Below are positions 9,981 to 19,057 of a stretch of DNA of 64,000 nucleotides, piece by piece; the stretch's first letter is position 1; the number at the start of each line of letters is the position of its first letter. The position numbers were made by a program, and so were the translations under genes. This DNA comes from Comamonadaceae bacterium (lineage in GTDB: Bacteria; Pseudomonadota; Gammaproteobacteria; Burkholderiales; Burkholderiaceae_C): assembly GCA_027484105.1 (NCBI GenBank), contig JAIXUG010000015.1:26139-90138 (forward strand), read 5' to 3'. The notes beneath the pieces are model-generated. The model did no database searches. It saw only the letters and a list, made by a program, of their open reading frames with translations, and was not told the DNA's origin.

Positions 9981-10943
9981 ATGCTCAACCGCCGTCATTT
10001 TCTGGGTACAGGCTTGGCCAGCGCCACAGCATTGACTTTTTCTTCCGTCTGGTCACAAAACACGCCTCAGTTTGGCGCACCCGAATTGCCTTCGGTGGGC
10101 TTTCGGCGCATGAAGTTGGGGTCCATGGAGGTCATTGCCCTGAACGATGGCGCTGTGCGCCGCCCGCTGGGTCAGGAGTTTGTGCCTGCCGTACCGCTCG
10201 ACCAAGTCAAGGCTTTGCTGGCCTCGCAAAACCTGCCCACCGATTACATCGATGTGCCGTACACCTCGTTTTTGTTGATCAATGGCAACCAACGCTATTT
10301 GTTTGACACCGGTTTTGCCGACAACGGCCCCCCCACCACAGGCAAGTTGCTGGGCAATCTGGCTGCTGCGGGTTTCAAGCCCGAAGACATCAACAACGTG
10401 GTGCTCAGCCACTTTCATGGTGACCACATCAATGGTTTGCGTTTTAAAAACGGCAACTTGGTTTACCCCAACGCCCGCGTGCATGTGCCGGCGCCCGAAC
10501 ACGCTTTCTGGACGGACGAGGCCCGCATCGCGGCAGCACCGGCGCAGATGCAAGGTGCTTTTGGGGCTGTCAGGCGTGCCTTGACGGGCTTGACACCTGA
10601 TCAATTGGTCAGGTTAGAACCCGGCAGCATTTTGGCTCCCGGTATCCAGTCGGTGGCTGCTTTTGGCCACACACCCGGTCATACTTTGTTCACAGCGCGC
10701 TCTGAAGGCCAATCGTTTGCCTACGTGGCCGACATCACCAATGTGCCGTCCTTGTTTGCCCGCAATCCCGATTGGGCGGTGGTGTTCGACATGAACCCCG
10801 AGATGGCCCGCCAAAGCCGTCGCCGCATCTTTGACATGCTGGTCAAAGAAAAAATAGTGGCGGGTGGTTTCCACTTTCCGTTCCCGGCCTTTGGTTCCAT
10901 CATGCCCTCGGGTAATGGTTACCAGTTTGTACCGATGGCCTGA
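9981..10943 (+). CDS. Exported metallo-beta-lactamase-fold hydrolase
   Basis: This 320-residue protein has a Tat-like leader, MLNRRHFLGTGLASATALTF, so it probably acts in the periplasm after folding. The metal site is His144-Phe-His146-Gly-Asp148-His149 in VVLSHFHGDHINGL. Further ligands are plausible in AFGHTPGHTLF and YVADITNVP. The layout resembles the quorum-quenching or hydroxyacylglutathione-hydrolase-like MBL group rather than true beta-lactamases. A strong AGGAG ribosome site precedes the ATG, and a terminator follows the stop. It is probably monocistronic, and its substrate is not predictable. Confidence 0.85.
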   Translation: MLNRRHFLGTGLASATALTFSSVWSQNTPQFGAPELPSVGFRRMKLGSMEVIALNDGAVRRPLGQEFVPAVPLDQVKALLASQNLPTDYIDVPYTSFLLINGNQRYLFDTGFADNGPPTTGKLLGNLAAAGFKPEDINNVVLSHFHGDHINGLRFKNGNLVYPNARVHVPAPEHAFWTDEARIAAAPAQMQGAFGAVRRALTGLTPDQLVRLEPGSILAPGIQSVAAFGHTPGHTLFTARSEGQSFAYVADITNVPSLFARNPDWAVVFDMNPEMARQSRRRIFDMLVKEKIVAGGFHFPFPAFGSIMPSGNGYQFVPMA

Positions 10944-10968
10944 GTGCATCGCTGAAGTTGCATTCCCC

Positions 10969-11000
10969 AAAAGCCCGCGCCCAACAGCGTGGGCTTTTTT
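10969..11000 (+). terminator. Rho-independent terminator after the MBL gene
   Basis: An 11-bp stem pairs AAAAGCCCGCG with CGTGGGCTTTT (one G-U pair) around a short loop, followed by a T-run. Confidence 0.9.
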
Positions 11001-11109
11001 GTGTCCGTTTTGGACAGTTCGACAGACAGCGCGGGGATAAGATCTTTGGAGTGCCTCGAGCCAAAGCCCAAGGCGCTTGCGGCATCCTTGTTTCTTTGGA
11101 GAACTCCTC

Positions 11110-12105
11110 ATGCAATTGACCACCTTGGGCAAAAGCCCCCTGAAAGTCTCGCGTCTGTGCTTGGGCACCATGATGTTCGGTGACCAGACGCCGCTGGAAG
11201 ATGCGCGCGCCATCGTGGCCGATGCGAACGAAAAAGGCTGCAACTTCATCGACACCGCTGACGTGTACACACGGGGCAAGTCAGAGGAGATGGTGGGCCA
11301 AATCCTCAAGGGGCAACGCCAGCAGTGGGTCTTGGCCAGCAAGGTCGGTAACTCGATGTCGAGCCAAGCCAATCATCAGGGCTATTCGCGCAGTTGGATG
11401 ATGCGGGCTTGTGAAGACAGTCTGCGTCGCCTGGGCACCGACCACTTGGACATTTATTACCTGCACCGCGACTACAACGGCATGAACCTGGAAGAGCCCT
11501 TGCGGGCCATCGAGGCCTTGCTGCGCGACGGCAAGATCCGCTATTGGGGTGTCTCAAACTTCCGGGGCTGGCGCATTGCCGAGATGGTGAACATGGCGCG
11601 CCAGATGAACATGCCTGGCCCTTTGGTGTGCCAGCCTTATTACAACCTGCTCAACCGCTTGCCCGAGGTGGAAATTCTGGAGGCGTGTGGCCATTACGGC
11701 CTGGGCGTGGTGCCCTACAGTCCGATTGCACGCGGCGTTTTGACAGGCAAATATGCACCGGGTCAAACACCACAACAGGGCAGCCGTGTTGCCCGGGGTG
11801 ACAAGCGGATTTTGGAGACCGAGTTCCGCGAAGAGTCTCTGCAAGTGGCCCAAGTTTTGATGCAGCATTGCCAGGGCAAAGGCGTGTCTTTGTCGCACTT
11901 TGCAACGGCTTGGGTACTGGCCAACCGGCACGTGAGCGCGGTCATTGCAGGCCCGCGCACGCTGGCCCAGTGGCAAGACTACGCCGGGGCGTTGCAGGTG
12001 CAGATCACGGCCGAAGACGAAGCCCTGGTCAACCGCCTGGTGGCTCCGGGCCATCCGTCCACACCCGGTTACAACGATCCTTCTTATCCCCTGAATGGGC
12101 GCTGA
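11110..12105 (+). CDS. Aldo/keto reductase
   Basis: This 331-residue NADPH-dependent oxidoreductase has the AKR TIM barrel. The start at 11110 has a GGAG ribosome site 8 bp upstream and gives the family N-terminus MQLTTLGKSPLKVSRLCLGT. Catalytic residues are visible as Asp and Tyr in FIDTADVYTRGKSEE, Lys in VLASKVG and His in IYYLHRDYNG. Cofactor motifs are VVPYSPIARGVLTGKY and the C-terminal VSAVIAGPRTLAQW. It resembles the Tas/YajO/YdjG group. The FAD monooxygenase gene follows with a 54-bp gap. Its physiological substrate is unknown. Confidence 0.9.
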   Translation: MQLTTLGKSPLKVSRLCLGTMMFGDQTPLEDARAIVADANEKGCNFIDTADVYTRGKSEEMVGQILKGQRQQWVLASKVGNSMSSQANHQGYSRSWMMRACEDSLRRLGTDHLDIYYLHRDYNGMNLEEPLRAIEALLRDGKIRYWGVSNFRGWRIAEMVNMARQMNMPGPLVCQPYYNLLNRLPEVEILEACGHYGLGVVPYSPIARGVLTGKYAPGQTPQQGSRVARGDKRILETEFREESLQVAQVLMQHCQGKGVSLSHFATAWVLANRHVSAVIAGPRTLAQWQDYAGALQVQITAEDEALVNRLVAPGHPSTPGYNDPSYPLNGR

Positions 12106-12159
12106 AACTGCCTGATGATTTGCAGCTGGCCAAACTTGGGTTTGCCGCACAATCCAAGT

Positions 12160-13386
12160 ATGGCAAGCCAAGAGCACAAACAGGTGGTGATCGCGGGCGG
12201 CGGCATTGGGGGCCTGGCCGCTGCTGTGGCGTGCGCGCAGCGCGGCGTGCCGGTGCAGTTGCTCGAACGCGCAGCTCAGCTGAGCGAGGTGGGCGCTGGC
12301 ATCCAGATCGGGCCGAACGTGACACGCATTTTGCAGGCCTGGGGCTTGGGCGCGGCGCTGTCGCAAGTGGCGGCTTTCCCGGAACAGTTGCAAGCGCGTG
12401 ATGCCCAAACCGGGCAGCTGCTGGGCACGCTGACTTTGGGCGCACGGGCGCAGGCACGGTACGGCGCACCATACGCCACCATCCACCGGGCCGATTTGCA
12501 GGGCTTGTTGCACCGGGCAGCCCAGAGCGCTGGCGTGCACAAGCTGCTGGGTCAGACCGTGCAAGGCTGGCAGGGCACCGAAGCGGCTTTGCAAGTGAAC
12601 ACAGCAGAGGGCCTCAGCCTGCAGGCCAGTGCTTTGATCGGGGCCGACGGCGTGTGGAGCGCAGTGCGCCAGCAGTTGCTGGGCGATGCCCCGGCGCGCT
12701 TTACCGGGCACTTGGCGTATCGGGCGCTGGTGGCGCAGGCCGATTTGCCCGCGCACTTGCGCAGCCAACACGTCACTGTGTGGCTGGGGCCGCGTTTGCA
12801 TGTGGTGCATTACCCGGTGCGCGGCGGCGAATGGCTCAACATGGTGGCCATCGTGCACGGCGACAAACCCGCGCAGGCCGACGCATGGGACAGCGCTGGC
12901 CACACCCAGGCGCTGATGCAGGCCATGGGTGCGGTGGGCAAGGATTTGCACGAACGACTGGCGTCGGCGCCTGCTTGGCGGCAGTGGGCGCTGCACGACC
13001 GTGCGCCCTTGGCCGCTGCTGACCAAATGGCCCAGGGCCGCGTGGCTTTGCTGGGCGACGCGGCGCACCCCATGCGGCCTTATTTGGCGCAGGGCGCGGG
13101 CATGGCCATCGAAGACGCACAGGCCTTGGCGCAGAGCCTGAGCCAGCACAGCGCGACGGTGACCGAGCAGCTGCAGGCCTATGCCGAGCAACGCTGGGCG
13201 CGCAACGCACGGGTGCAGGCGCGTGCCATCCGCAACGGCCGCATCTTCCATGCGACTGGCCCTGTGGCTTGGGGGCGCAATCTGTCAATGCGGCTCTTGG
13301 GCGAGCGGGTGATGGATGTGCCCTGGTTGTATGCGGGTGGGCTGATGTCGGGCGATGAATCAACTTTCAGGGACTTTTCTTCATGA
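12160..13386 (+). CDS. FAD-dependent aromatic-ring monooxygenase (salicylate/3-hydroxybenzoate hydroxylase type)
   Basis: This 408-residue class A flavoprotein monooxygenase starts at MASQEHKQVVIAGGG. An upstream in-frame ATG at 12115 adds 15 residues without family support. The N-terminal FAD motif is AGGGIGGLAAAVACAQRG. The middle motif is LIGADGVWSAVR, and the second FAD motif is LLGDAAHPMRPYLAQGAGMA. The order is typical of salicylate 1-hydroxylase or 3-hydroxybenzoate 6-hydroxylase, but the substrate is not certain because no ring-cleavage genes are nearby. The stop overlaps the start of the transglycosylase gene (ATGA). Confidence 0.85.
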   Translation: MASQEHKQVVIAGGGIGGLAAAVACAQRGVPVQLLERAAQLSEVGAGIQIGPNVTRILQAWGLGAALSQVAAFPEQLQARDAQTGQLLGTLTLGARAQARYGAPYATIHRADLQGLLHRAAQSAGVHKLLGQTVQGWQGTEAALQVNTAEGLSLQASALIGADGVWSAVRQQLLGDAPARFTGHLAYRALVAQADLPAHLRSQHVTVWLGPRLHVVHYPVRGGEWLNMVAIVHGDKPAQADAWDSAGHTQALMQAMGAVGKDLHERLASAPAWRQWALHDRAPLAAADQMAQGRVALLGDAAHPMRPYLAQGAGMAIEDAQALAQSLSQHSATVTEQLQAYAEQRWARNARVQARAIRNGRIFHATGPVAWGRNLSMRLLGERVMDVPWLYAGGLMSGDESTFRDFSS

Positions 13387-14612
13387 CAAAACACGCATCC
13401 AAACCTCGTAATACGGCCTTGGTGCGGGCTGCCGCCATGAGCGCGGTGCTGGCCAGCGCAGGGCTCGCCCCCACGGCTTGGGCGCAAAGCACCGATTTGA
13501 CAGCCTGCATGGCCGAGCTGCGCCCGGCTGCTCGCTTGGGCAAGGTGAGCGATGACACTTGGGCGCGCCACACGGCGGGGCTGCAGGCTGATTTCAGCGT
13601 GATCGAGAAGCTGAACTTTCAGCCGGAGTTTCGGATGCCCATTTGGGATTACATGTCGGCGCTGGTGGACGAGGAACGCGTGGCCGATGGCGCGGCGCGT
13701 TTGACGCAGCACCGCCAGGCGCTGGTGCGTGCCGAAGAGCGCTTTGGCGTGGACCCGGCCACGGTGGTGGCGGTGTGGGGCGTCGAAAGCAATTTCGGCC
13801 AGACCTTTGGCAAATACCCGTTGGTGCAAGCACTGGGCACGCTGTCGTGCCACGGGCGGCGTCAAAGTTTTTTCAGGGGCGAATTTTTTGCGGCGCTGCG
13901 CATCTTGCAAGCCGGGCACATCGCGCCTGAGCGCTTCGTGGGATCGTGGGCGGGGGCCTTTGGGCACACCCAGTTCATGCCCACCACGTTTGAACGCCTG
14001 GCGGTGGACTTTGACGGGGATGGCCGCGCCGACCTGATGGACAGCAGCGTGGACGCGCTGGGATCGACCGCCAACTTTTTGGCCCGCGCAGGCTGGCAGC
14101 GCGGCCTGCCCTGGGGCATTGAGGTGAAGTTGCCTGCGGGCATTTCTTTGGCAGGCGAGGGCAGGCGCAGCAAGCGCCCGGTGGCTGAGTGGACGGCGCG
14201 GGGCGTGCGCCGCATCGATGGCTCGGCCTTGCCAGAAAGCTTGGGCAACGTGGGCTTGCTGACGCTGGCCGGTGCCAACGGTCCGGCTTTTTTGGTGACG
14301 CGCAATTTTGATGCGCTCTACAGCTACAACGCCGCCGAAAGCTATGGCCTGGCGATTGCCCACCTGAGCGACCGTCTGCGTGGCGGCGGTCCCTTCGTCA
14401 CACCTTGGCCCACCGACGATGCCGGCTTGTCACGCGCCGAGCGGCGCGAGCTGCAGGGCTTGTTGACGATGCGCGGCCACGACATCGGCCCCATCGACGG
14501 CATGCTGGGCGAAAAATCGCGCGAGGCGATCCGCGCCGAACAAAAGCGTCTGGGCATGGAGGCCAATGGCCGTGGCGGCCAAAAAATCCTCAAGGCGCTG
14601 CGCGGGGGCTGA
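13383..14612 (+). CDS. Lytic murein transglycosylase, MltB type
   Basis: This 409-residue periplasmic enzyme cleaves the glycan strand of peptidoglycan to leave 1,6-anhydroMurNAc. It has a signal peptide (AAAMSAVLASAGLAPTAWAQ). The SLT_2/MltB catalytic domain carries Glu135 in VWGVESNFGQTFGKY and the motifs GSWAGAFGHTQFMPTTF and DGDGRADLMDSSVDALGSTANF. A C-terminal peptidoglycan-binding domain covers about residues 345-405 (LQGLLTMRGHDIGPIDGMLG). There is no lipobox, so it is soluble like SltB. It overlaps the monooxygenase gene by 4 bp, although the two functions appear unrelated. Its stop is 2 bp from the convergent molybdenum hydroxylase gene. Confidence 0.93.
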   Translation: MTKHASKPRNTALVRAAAMSAVLASAGLAPTAWAQSTDLTACMAELRPAARLGKVSDDTWARHTAGLQADFSVIEKLNFQPEFRMPIWDYMSALVDEERVADGAARLTQHRQALVRAEERFGVDPATVVAVWGVESNFGQTFGKYPLVQALGTLSCHGRRQSFFRGEFFAALRILQAGHIAPERFVGSWAGAFGHTQFMPTTFERLAVDFDGDGRADLMDSSVDALGSTANFLARAGWQRGLPWGIEVKLPAGISLAGEGRRSKRPVAEWTARGVRRIDGSALPESLGNVGLLTLAGANGPAFLVTRNFDALYSYNAAESYGLAIAHLSDRLRGGGPFVTPWPTDDAGLSRAERRELQGLLTMRGHDIGPIDGMLGEKSREAIRAEQKRLGMEANGRGGQKILKALRGG

Positions 14613-14614
14613 GC

Positions 14615-16882
14615 TCAGGCGGTCAGGGGCAAAGCCCGCTGCCGTTTGCCCGTGAGGGCAAACAAGGCATTGCCCACGGCCGGTGCCAAGGGCGGCACAG
14701 CCGGTTCGCCCACGCCGGCCGGGTGGCGGGTGCTGGGCACGATGTGGGTTTCCACCACCGGGGTCTGGCTGAGCGTGAGCAGGGGGGCGTCGGCAAAGTT
14801 GCTTTGTTGCACCTCGCCGCCCACGATGTCGATCTTGCCGTAAAGCGCGGCGCTCAGGGCATAGACCACGCTGCTTTCCATTTGCTGGGCCACGGTGCCG
14901 GGGTTGACCACGGTGCCGCAGTCGATGGCGCAGACCACGCGGTGCACGCGGATCTGGCCGTTGGCCAGCGAGACCTCGGCCACTTGCGCCACGATGGAGC
15001 CAAAGGATTTGTGCAGCGCGATGCCCCGGGCGCGGCCAGCGGGCAGGGGCTTGCCCCAAGCCGCTTTGTCGGCCGCCAGCTGCAGCACAGCGGCGTAGCG
15101 CGGCGCGTCTTTCAACAGATTCAAGCGGAAGGCCAGCGGGTCTTGTTGTGTGGCGGCGGCCAGTTCGTCGATGAAGCTTTCAGAGAAGAAAGCGTTGTGC
15201 GAATGGCCGACCGAGCGCCAAAAGCCCACCGGCACGCCGGACTTCGTGGCCACATGGCTCATGTGCTGGCTGGCAAAACCGTAGGGCAAATCGAACAGGC
15301 CTTCGGCTGTGGTTTTGTCGGGCATGTCGATGGGGCCGGACAGCACGGGCACAGCACGCGCCATCCAGCGCGGAGAGATGGCGTCCCCCGCTGACTTGAT
15401 GCGCAAGCTGCTGACTTGGCCTTTGTCATCCAGCGAGGCCTGGAACTTGGCCAGGTGCATGGGGCGGTAAAAGTCGTGCTTCATGTCTTCTTCGCGCGAC
15501 CAGCTCAGCTGCACCGGTTGGCCCTCGCAGGCCATGGCCACTTGCACGGCTTGGCCAACAAAGTCGACTTCCAGGCGGCGACCGAAACCCCCGCCCAGTT
15601 GGGTGACATGGACGGTGACTTGTGTCACGTCGACCTTGGCCACTTTGGCAGCCATGTCGCGGGCCATTTGCGGCACTTGCGTGGGCGCCCAGATGTCCAC
15701 CTTGCCGTCTTTGACCCGCGCAGTGCAGTTCATCGGCTCCATCGTGGCATGGGCCAGATAGGGTGCTTGGTACAGGGCGTCGATGCGGGTGGCGGCGGAT
15801 TTTTCGGCCTGGGAGGGCACGCCTTGTTCGTGGAAGGTGTGGCCGCTGTCTTCGTTCAGGGCCTTGAGCAGGTCGGCCTGGATGCGCTGGGTGTCCAACG
15901 CGCCTGTGGCAGGGACTTGCCACTGCACTTTGACGGCCTGCGCGCCTTGACGCGCGTGCCAGGTGCTTTGCCCCACCACGGCCACACCTGCCGTGCCGCC
16001 GCCCCAGGCGTCAAGCGGCACAACTTTGGAAACACCTTTCAGCGCCAAGGCGTCTTTCGTGTCCATGGACGTGGCCGTGCCGCCCAGCATGGGGCACATC
16101 TGCACAGCGGCAAACACCATGCCGGGCAAACGCACGTCCAAACCGAAAGTGGCTTGGCCGGTGACTTTGGCGGGGATGTCGGTGCGGGCTGTCGATTGAC
16201 CGATGAGTTTCCAGTTTTGGCGGGCTTTGGCCTGGATATTGGCGGGCGTGCTGCCCGAGGCTGTGGCGGCCATTTGACCGTAATGCGCCGATTTGCCCGA
16301 AGCGTGTTGCATCACGCCTTGGGCCACGGTGATCTCGCTGACGGGCACCTTCCACGCCGCAGCGGCTGCTTGCAACAAGCTGGCGCGGGCCGTGGCAGCG
16401 GCCATGCGCAATGGGTCCCACAGGTCGGCGACAGAGGATGACCCGCCGGTGGCGTTGATGCCCAATTCGCGGGCGACTTTGCCCACCAGCCATTGGCCCA
16501 TCTTGATTTTGGTGGGCTTGTGCTCGCCTTCGCTGTCCAACGGGTGAAAGGGCAGGCTGGCCACCAGCATGGCCACGTTGCCGTAAATGCTGTCGCCACC
16601 GGCTTGCTCCAGACGTACGCGATTCAGGGGCACATCGAGTTCCTCGGCCACCAGCATGGCGAGGGCCGTGTGCACGCCCTGGCCCATTTCGCTGCGGGGC
16701 ATGGCCAGCACCACCGCCCCATCGGCCGCGATCTTGATCCAGCCGTTCAAGGCCACATCGCCTTGGGTTTGGAGCATGAGTTCGGGCGCGCCCAGGCGTG
16801 AACGGGCGGGCATGACGCCCCAGCCGACGACCAATGCGCCGGTCGCGCCGAGAGCGCTGAGCAACCAGGTGCGGCGTTTCAT
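14615..16882 (-). CDS. Molybdopterin-binding subunit of a xanthine-dehydrogenase-family hydroxylase (IorB-like)
   Basis: This 755-residue protein begins [19 protein letters not shown], a twin-arginine-like leader suggesting export with its partner. The molybdenum-cofactor regions include [50 protein letters not shown] and the C-terminal [20 protein letters not shown] with the family catalytic glutamate. The layout matches isoquinoline 1-oxidoreductase beta subunit or membrane-side aldehyde dehydrogenases rather than cytoplasmic XdhB. It overlaps the [2Fe-2S] subunit gene by 4 bp. No third, cytochrome-c subunit is adjacent. The substrate is not determined. Confidence 0.88.
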   Translation of the reverse strand: MKRRTWLLSALGATGALVVGWGVMPARSRLGAPELMLQTQGDVALNGWIKIAADGAVVLAMPRSEMGQGVHTALAMLVAEELDVPLNRVRLEQAGGDSIYGNVAMLVASLPFHPLDSEGEHKPTKIKMGQWLVGKVARELGINATGGSSSVADLWDPLRMAAATARASLLQAAAAAWKVPVSEITVAQGVMQHASGKSAHYGQMAATASGSTPANIQAKARQNWKLIGQSTARTDIPAKVTGQATFGLDVRLPGMVFAAVQMCPMLGGTATSMDTKDALALKGVSKVVPLDAWGGGTAGVAVVGQSTWHARQGAQAVKVQWQVPATGALDTQRIQADLLKALNEDSGHTFHEQGVPSQAEKSAATRIDALYQAPYLAHATMEPMNCTARVKDGKVDIWAPTQVPQMARDMAAKVAKVDVTQVTVHVTQLGGGFGRRLEVDFVGQAVQVAMACEGQPVQLSWSREEDMKHDFYRPMHLAKFQASLDDKGQVSSLRIKSAGDAISPRWMARAVPVLSGPIDMPDKTTAEGLFDLPYGFASQHMSHVATKSGVPVGFWRSVGHSHNAFFSESFIDELAAATQQDPLAFRLNLLKDAPRYAAVLQLAADKAAWGKPLPAGRARGIALHKSFGSIVAQVAEVSLANGQIRVHRVVCAIDCGTVVNPGTVAQQMESSVVYALSAALYGKIDIVGGEVQQSNFADAPLLTLSQTPVVETHIVPSTRHPAGVGEPAVPPLAPAVGNALFALTGKRQRALPLTA

Positions 16883-17346
16883 ACGGCACCGCCTTTCTTC
16901 ATGTCTGCAGCAGCACGGTGGATGGCTGCGCGCACGCGCTGGTAGGTGCCGCAGCGGCACAGGTTGGTCATGGCCGCGTCAATGTCAGCGTCGCTGGGCT
17001 TGGGGTTTTTGTCCAGCAAGGCGGCAGCGGCCATGAGCATGCCGCTTTGGCAGTAGCCGCATTGGGGCACTTGCTCGGCGATCCAGGCCGCTTGCAGCGG
17101 ATGGGGCTTTTCTGCTGTGCCCAAAGATTCGATGGTTTTGATGGGTTGATGGGCCACCGCTGACACGGGCATCACGCATGAGCGCACGGGCTGGCCGTCC
17201 ACATGAACGGTGCAGGCCCCGCAAGCGGCGATGCCGCAGCCGAATTTGGTGCCCGTGAGGTTCAGTTCGTCGCGCAGGACCCACAGCAAGGGCATGCTCG
17301 GGTCAGCGGTCGAGGTGCGGCGTTGGCCGTTGATGTTCAGTTCCAA
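16879..17346 (-). CDS. [2Fe-2S]-binding subunit of the molybdenum hydroxylase (IorA-like)
   Basis: This 155-residue protein carries two [2Fe-2S] clusters. The N-terminal plant-type cluster is in [18 protein letters not shown] with a fourth cysteine in VRSCVMP. The C-terminal cluster is in [16 protein letters not shown] and [11 protein letters not shown]. It passes electrons from the molybdenum site of the downstream subunit. The start appears to be TTG at 17346 with GGGGA about 6 bp upstream. The only nearby upstream ATG is in another frame. The gap of 93 bp to kynU is long enough to hold a promoter. Confidence 0.9.
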   Translation of the reverse strand: MELNINGQRRTSTADPSMPLLWVLRDELNLTGTKFGCGIAACGACTVHVDGQPVRSCVMPVSAVAHQPIKTIESLGTAEKPHPLQAAWIAEQVPQCGYCQSGMLMAAAALLDKNPKPSDADIDAAMTNLCRCGTYQRVRAAIHRAAADMKKGGAV

Positions 17347-17439
17347 GGTGTTTCCCCAGTGAAGTAAGTTGTCATGTTAATACAAATGAATGTACTTTTA
17401 GGGGCGCTGCAGAAGGAGCAACACACAGGGCATACCCCT

Positions 17440-18723
17440 TCAGGTCACCGCATTTTTTTGGGCATAGCGGGGGTTTTGCCACTCTCCGTTGTGCATGACC
17501 TGTCGCAGTTGTTCGGCGGCATGCCACACATCGGCATAACCGATGTAGAGCGGTGTGAAGCCAAAGCGCAGGATGTCGGCTTGTTGGCCGCCATCGCCCG
17601 CCCGGAAGTCACCGATCACGCCGCGTGCGATCAGGGCCTGCACGATGGCGTAAGCGCCTTCAGCGCGGGTCAGGCTGACTTGCGAGCCACGCAGAGCTTC
17701 TTCGGCCGGTGTGGCGATTCCGAAGCCATGGCCGTGCAAGCGTGTGCGCACCAGCTGCATGAAAAGTCCCGTGAGTGCCAGCGATTTTTGGCGCAATGCC
17801 GCCATGCCGCCCAGCGCTTCGGCACTCAAAAAAGCGTCCAGACCGCAGTCGAGCGCAGTGAGGCTCAAGATGGGTTGCGTGCCGCATTGGTAGCGCGTGA
17901 TGCCTTGGGCAGGCTGGTAATCGGGCGTGAAGGCAAAGGGCGCAGCGTGTCCCCACCAGCCGGCGAGCGGTTGCCAAAAGCGGTCGGTGTGCTTGGGGTG
18001 CACCCACACAAAAGCCGGTGCACCGGGGCCACCATTGAGGTATTTGTAGCCGCAGCCCACCGCAAAGTCGGCCCCCGAGCCGTTCAGGTCAACAGGTACC
18101 GCGCCTGCGCTGTGGGCCAGGTCCCACACGGTGAGGATGCCTTGCATGTGGGCCTGTGCGGTGAGGGCCTGCATGTCGTGCATGGCGCCGGTGCGGTAGT
18201 TCACATGGGTGAGCATCAGTACCGCCACATCGGCTTGCAGGCCGGCCGCAATTTCGTCGGCCTCGACCAGTTGCAGGGTGTAGCCGCGCTCTTTGCAAAG
18301 CGCCTCGGCGATGTAGAGGTCGGTGGGGAAATTGCTGCGTTCGCTGACGATTTTGGTTTTATGCGGGTGGTCAGCGGCGGCGATGTGCAGCGCTGCGGCC
18401 AGCACCTTGAACAGGTTGATCGAGGTGCTGTCGGCAGCGATCACTTCGCCCGGCTTGGCGCCGATGAGGTGGGCCATCTTGTCGCCCACGCGCTGGGGCA
18501 GGGTGAACCAGCCTGCGCTGTTCCAGCTTTTGATGAGGTCTTGGCCCCATTCGTGGGTGACGGCCTGAGCCACCCGGGCCGGGGTGGCTTTGGGCAGCAC
18601 GCCCAGCGAATTGCCGTCAAGGTAGATCACGCCCTGGGGCAGGTCAAATTGCTCACGCAGGTCGCGCAGTGGGTCTTGTGCGTCCAGCAGTTCGCAGTCT
18701 TGCAAGGTGGGGGTGAAAGTCAT
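17440..18723 (-). CDS. kynU: Kynureninase
   Basis: KynU is 427 residues and is a PLP enzyme that cleaves kynurenine to anthranilate and alanine. Recognisable segments are YLDGNSLGVLPKATPARV near the N-terminus, SERSNFPTDLYIAE, MLTHVNYRTGAMHDM, the PLP-binding WDLAHSAGAVPVDLNG, and the Schiff-base lysine in VGCGYKYLNGGPGAPAFVWV. Length and order match bacterial KynU. kynA and kynB, usual partners in Burkholderiales, are not next to it. Instead it follows argD-argF-ykgJ by 24 bp and precedes the molybdenum hydroxylase genes. Confidence 0.95.
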   Translation of the reverse strand: MTFTPTLQDCELLDAQDPLRDLREQFDLPQGVIYLDGNSLGVLPKATPARVAQAVTHEWGQDLIKSWNSAGWFTLPQRVGDKMAHLIGAKPGEVIAADSTSINLFKVLAAALHIAAADHPHKTKIVSERSNFPTDLYIAEALCKERGYTLQLVEADEIAAGLQADVAVLMLTHVNYRTGAMHDMQALTAQAHMQGILTVWDLAHSAGAVPVDLNGSGADFAVGCGYKYLNGGPGAPAFVWVHPKHTDRFWQPLAGWWGHAAPFAFTPDYQPAQGITRYQCGTQPILSLTALDCGLDAFLSAEALGGMAALRQKSLALTGLFMQLVRTRLHGHGFGIATPAEEALRGSQVSLTRAEGAYAIVQALIARGVIGDFRAGDGGQQADILRFGFTPLYIGYADVWHAAEQLRQVMHNGEWQNPRYAQKNAVT

Positions 18724-18747
18724 GGTGGGCGGTTCTTTCCACCGGAA

Positions 18748-19056
18748 TCACAGATCCAGTGCAGGCAGGCCGTGTCGGCGGCGGGCTTGTGTGCAGGCGT
18801 CGCTGCCTTCTTCAAATTCACGGCAGGGGGAAGGCCGCCATTCGTAAATGCCGCAAATGGCTTTTTCGCCGGTTTGGCCATAGAGCGCCGCGCAGCGCGG
18901 CGGGCTGTGGTCGGTGCCGCGCATGCGGCAGGTGTGTTCGGTGACAAGCGAGGCCAGCCCGGCGGGCACATGGCCGCCGCCTTCTTCGTATTCGTACACG
19001 GAAAAGTCCACCCGAAAGCTCACGCAGCAAGCGCCGCAGGTGGTGCAGGCGGACAT
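18748..19056 (-). CDS. YkgJ-family cysteine-cluster protein
   Basis: This 102-residue protein starts at MSACTTCGACCVSFRV. Its cysteines (CTTCGACC, EHTCRM, PPRC, AICGIYEWRPSPCREF) match the zinc/iron-chelating CxxCxxCC family (UPF0153/YkgJ). It starts 1 bp downstream of the argF stop and ends 24 bp upstream of kynU, so it is in the same transcript. The family is thought to bind metal. The exact role is unknown. Confidence 0.85.
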   Translation of the reverse strand: MSACTTCGACCVSFRVDFSVYEYEEGGGHVPAGLASLVTEHTCRMRGTDHSPPRCAALYGQTGEKAICGIYEWRPSPCREFEEGSDACTQARRRHGLPALDL

Positions 19057-19057
19057 G

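Noticed and set aside
11554..13251. 565-residue open frame antisense to the aldo/keto reductase and monooxygenase genes
   Set aside because: Crosses two clear plus-strand genes and encodes His/Arg/Gln-rich sequence without motifs.
17381..17394. Operator TACA...TGTA upstream of the molybdenum hydroxylase genes
   Set aside because: Only four-base arms match; too weak to call although the region probably contains a promoter.
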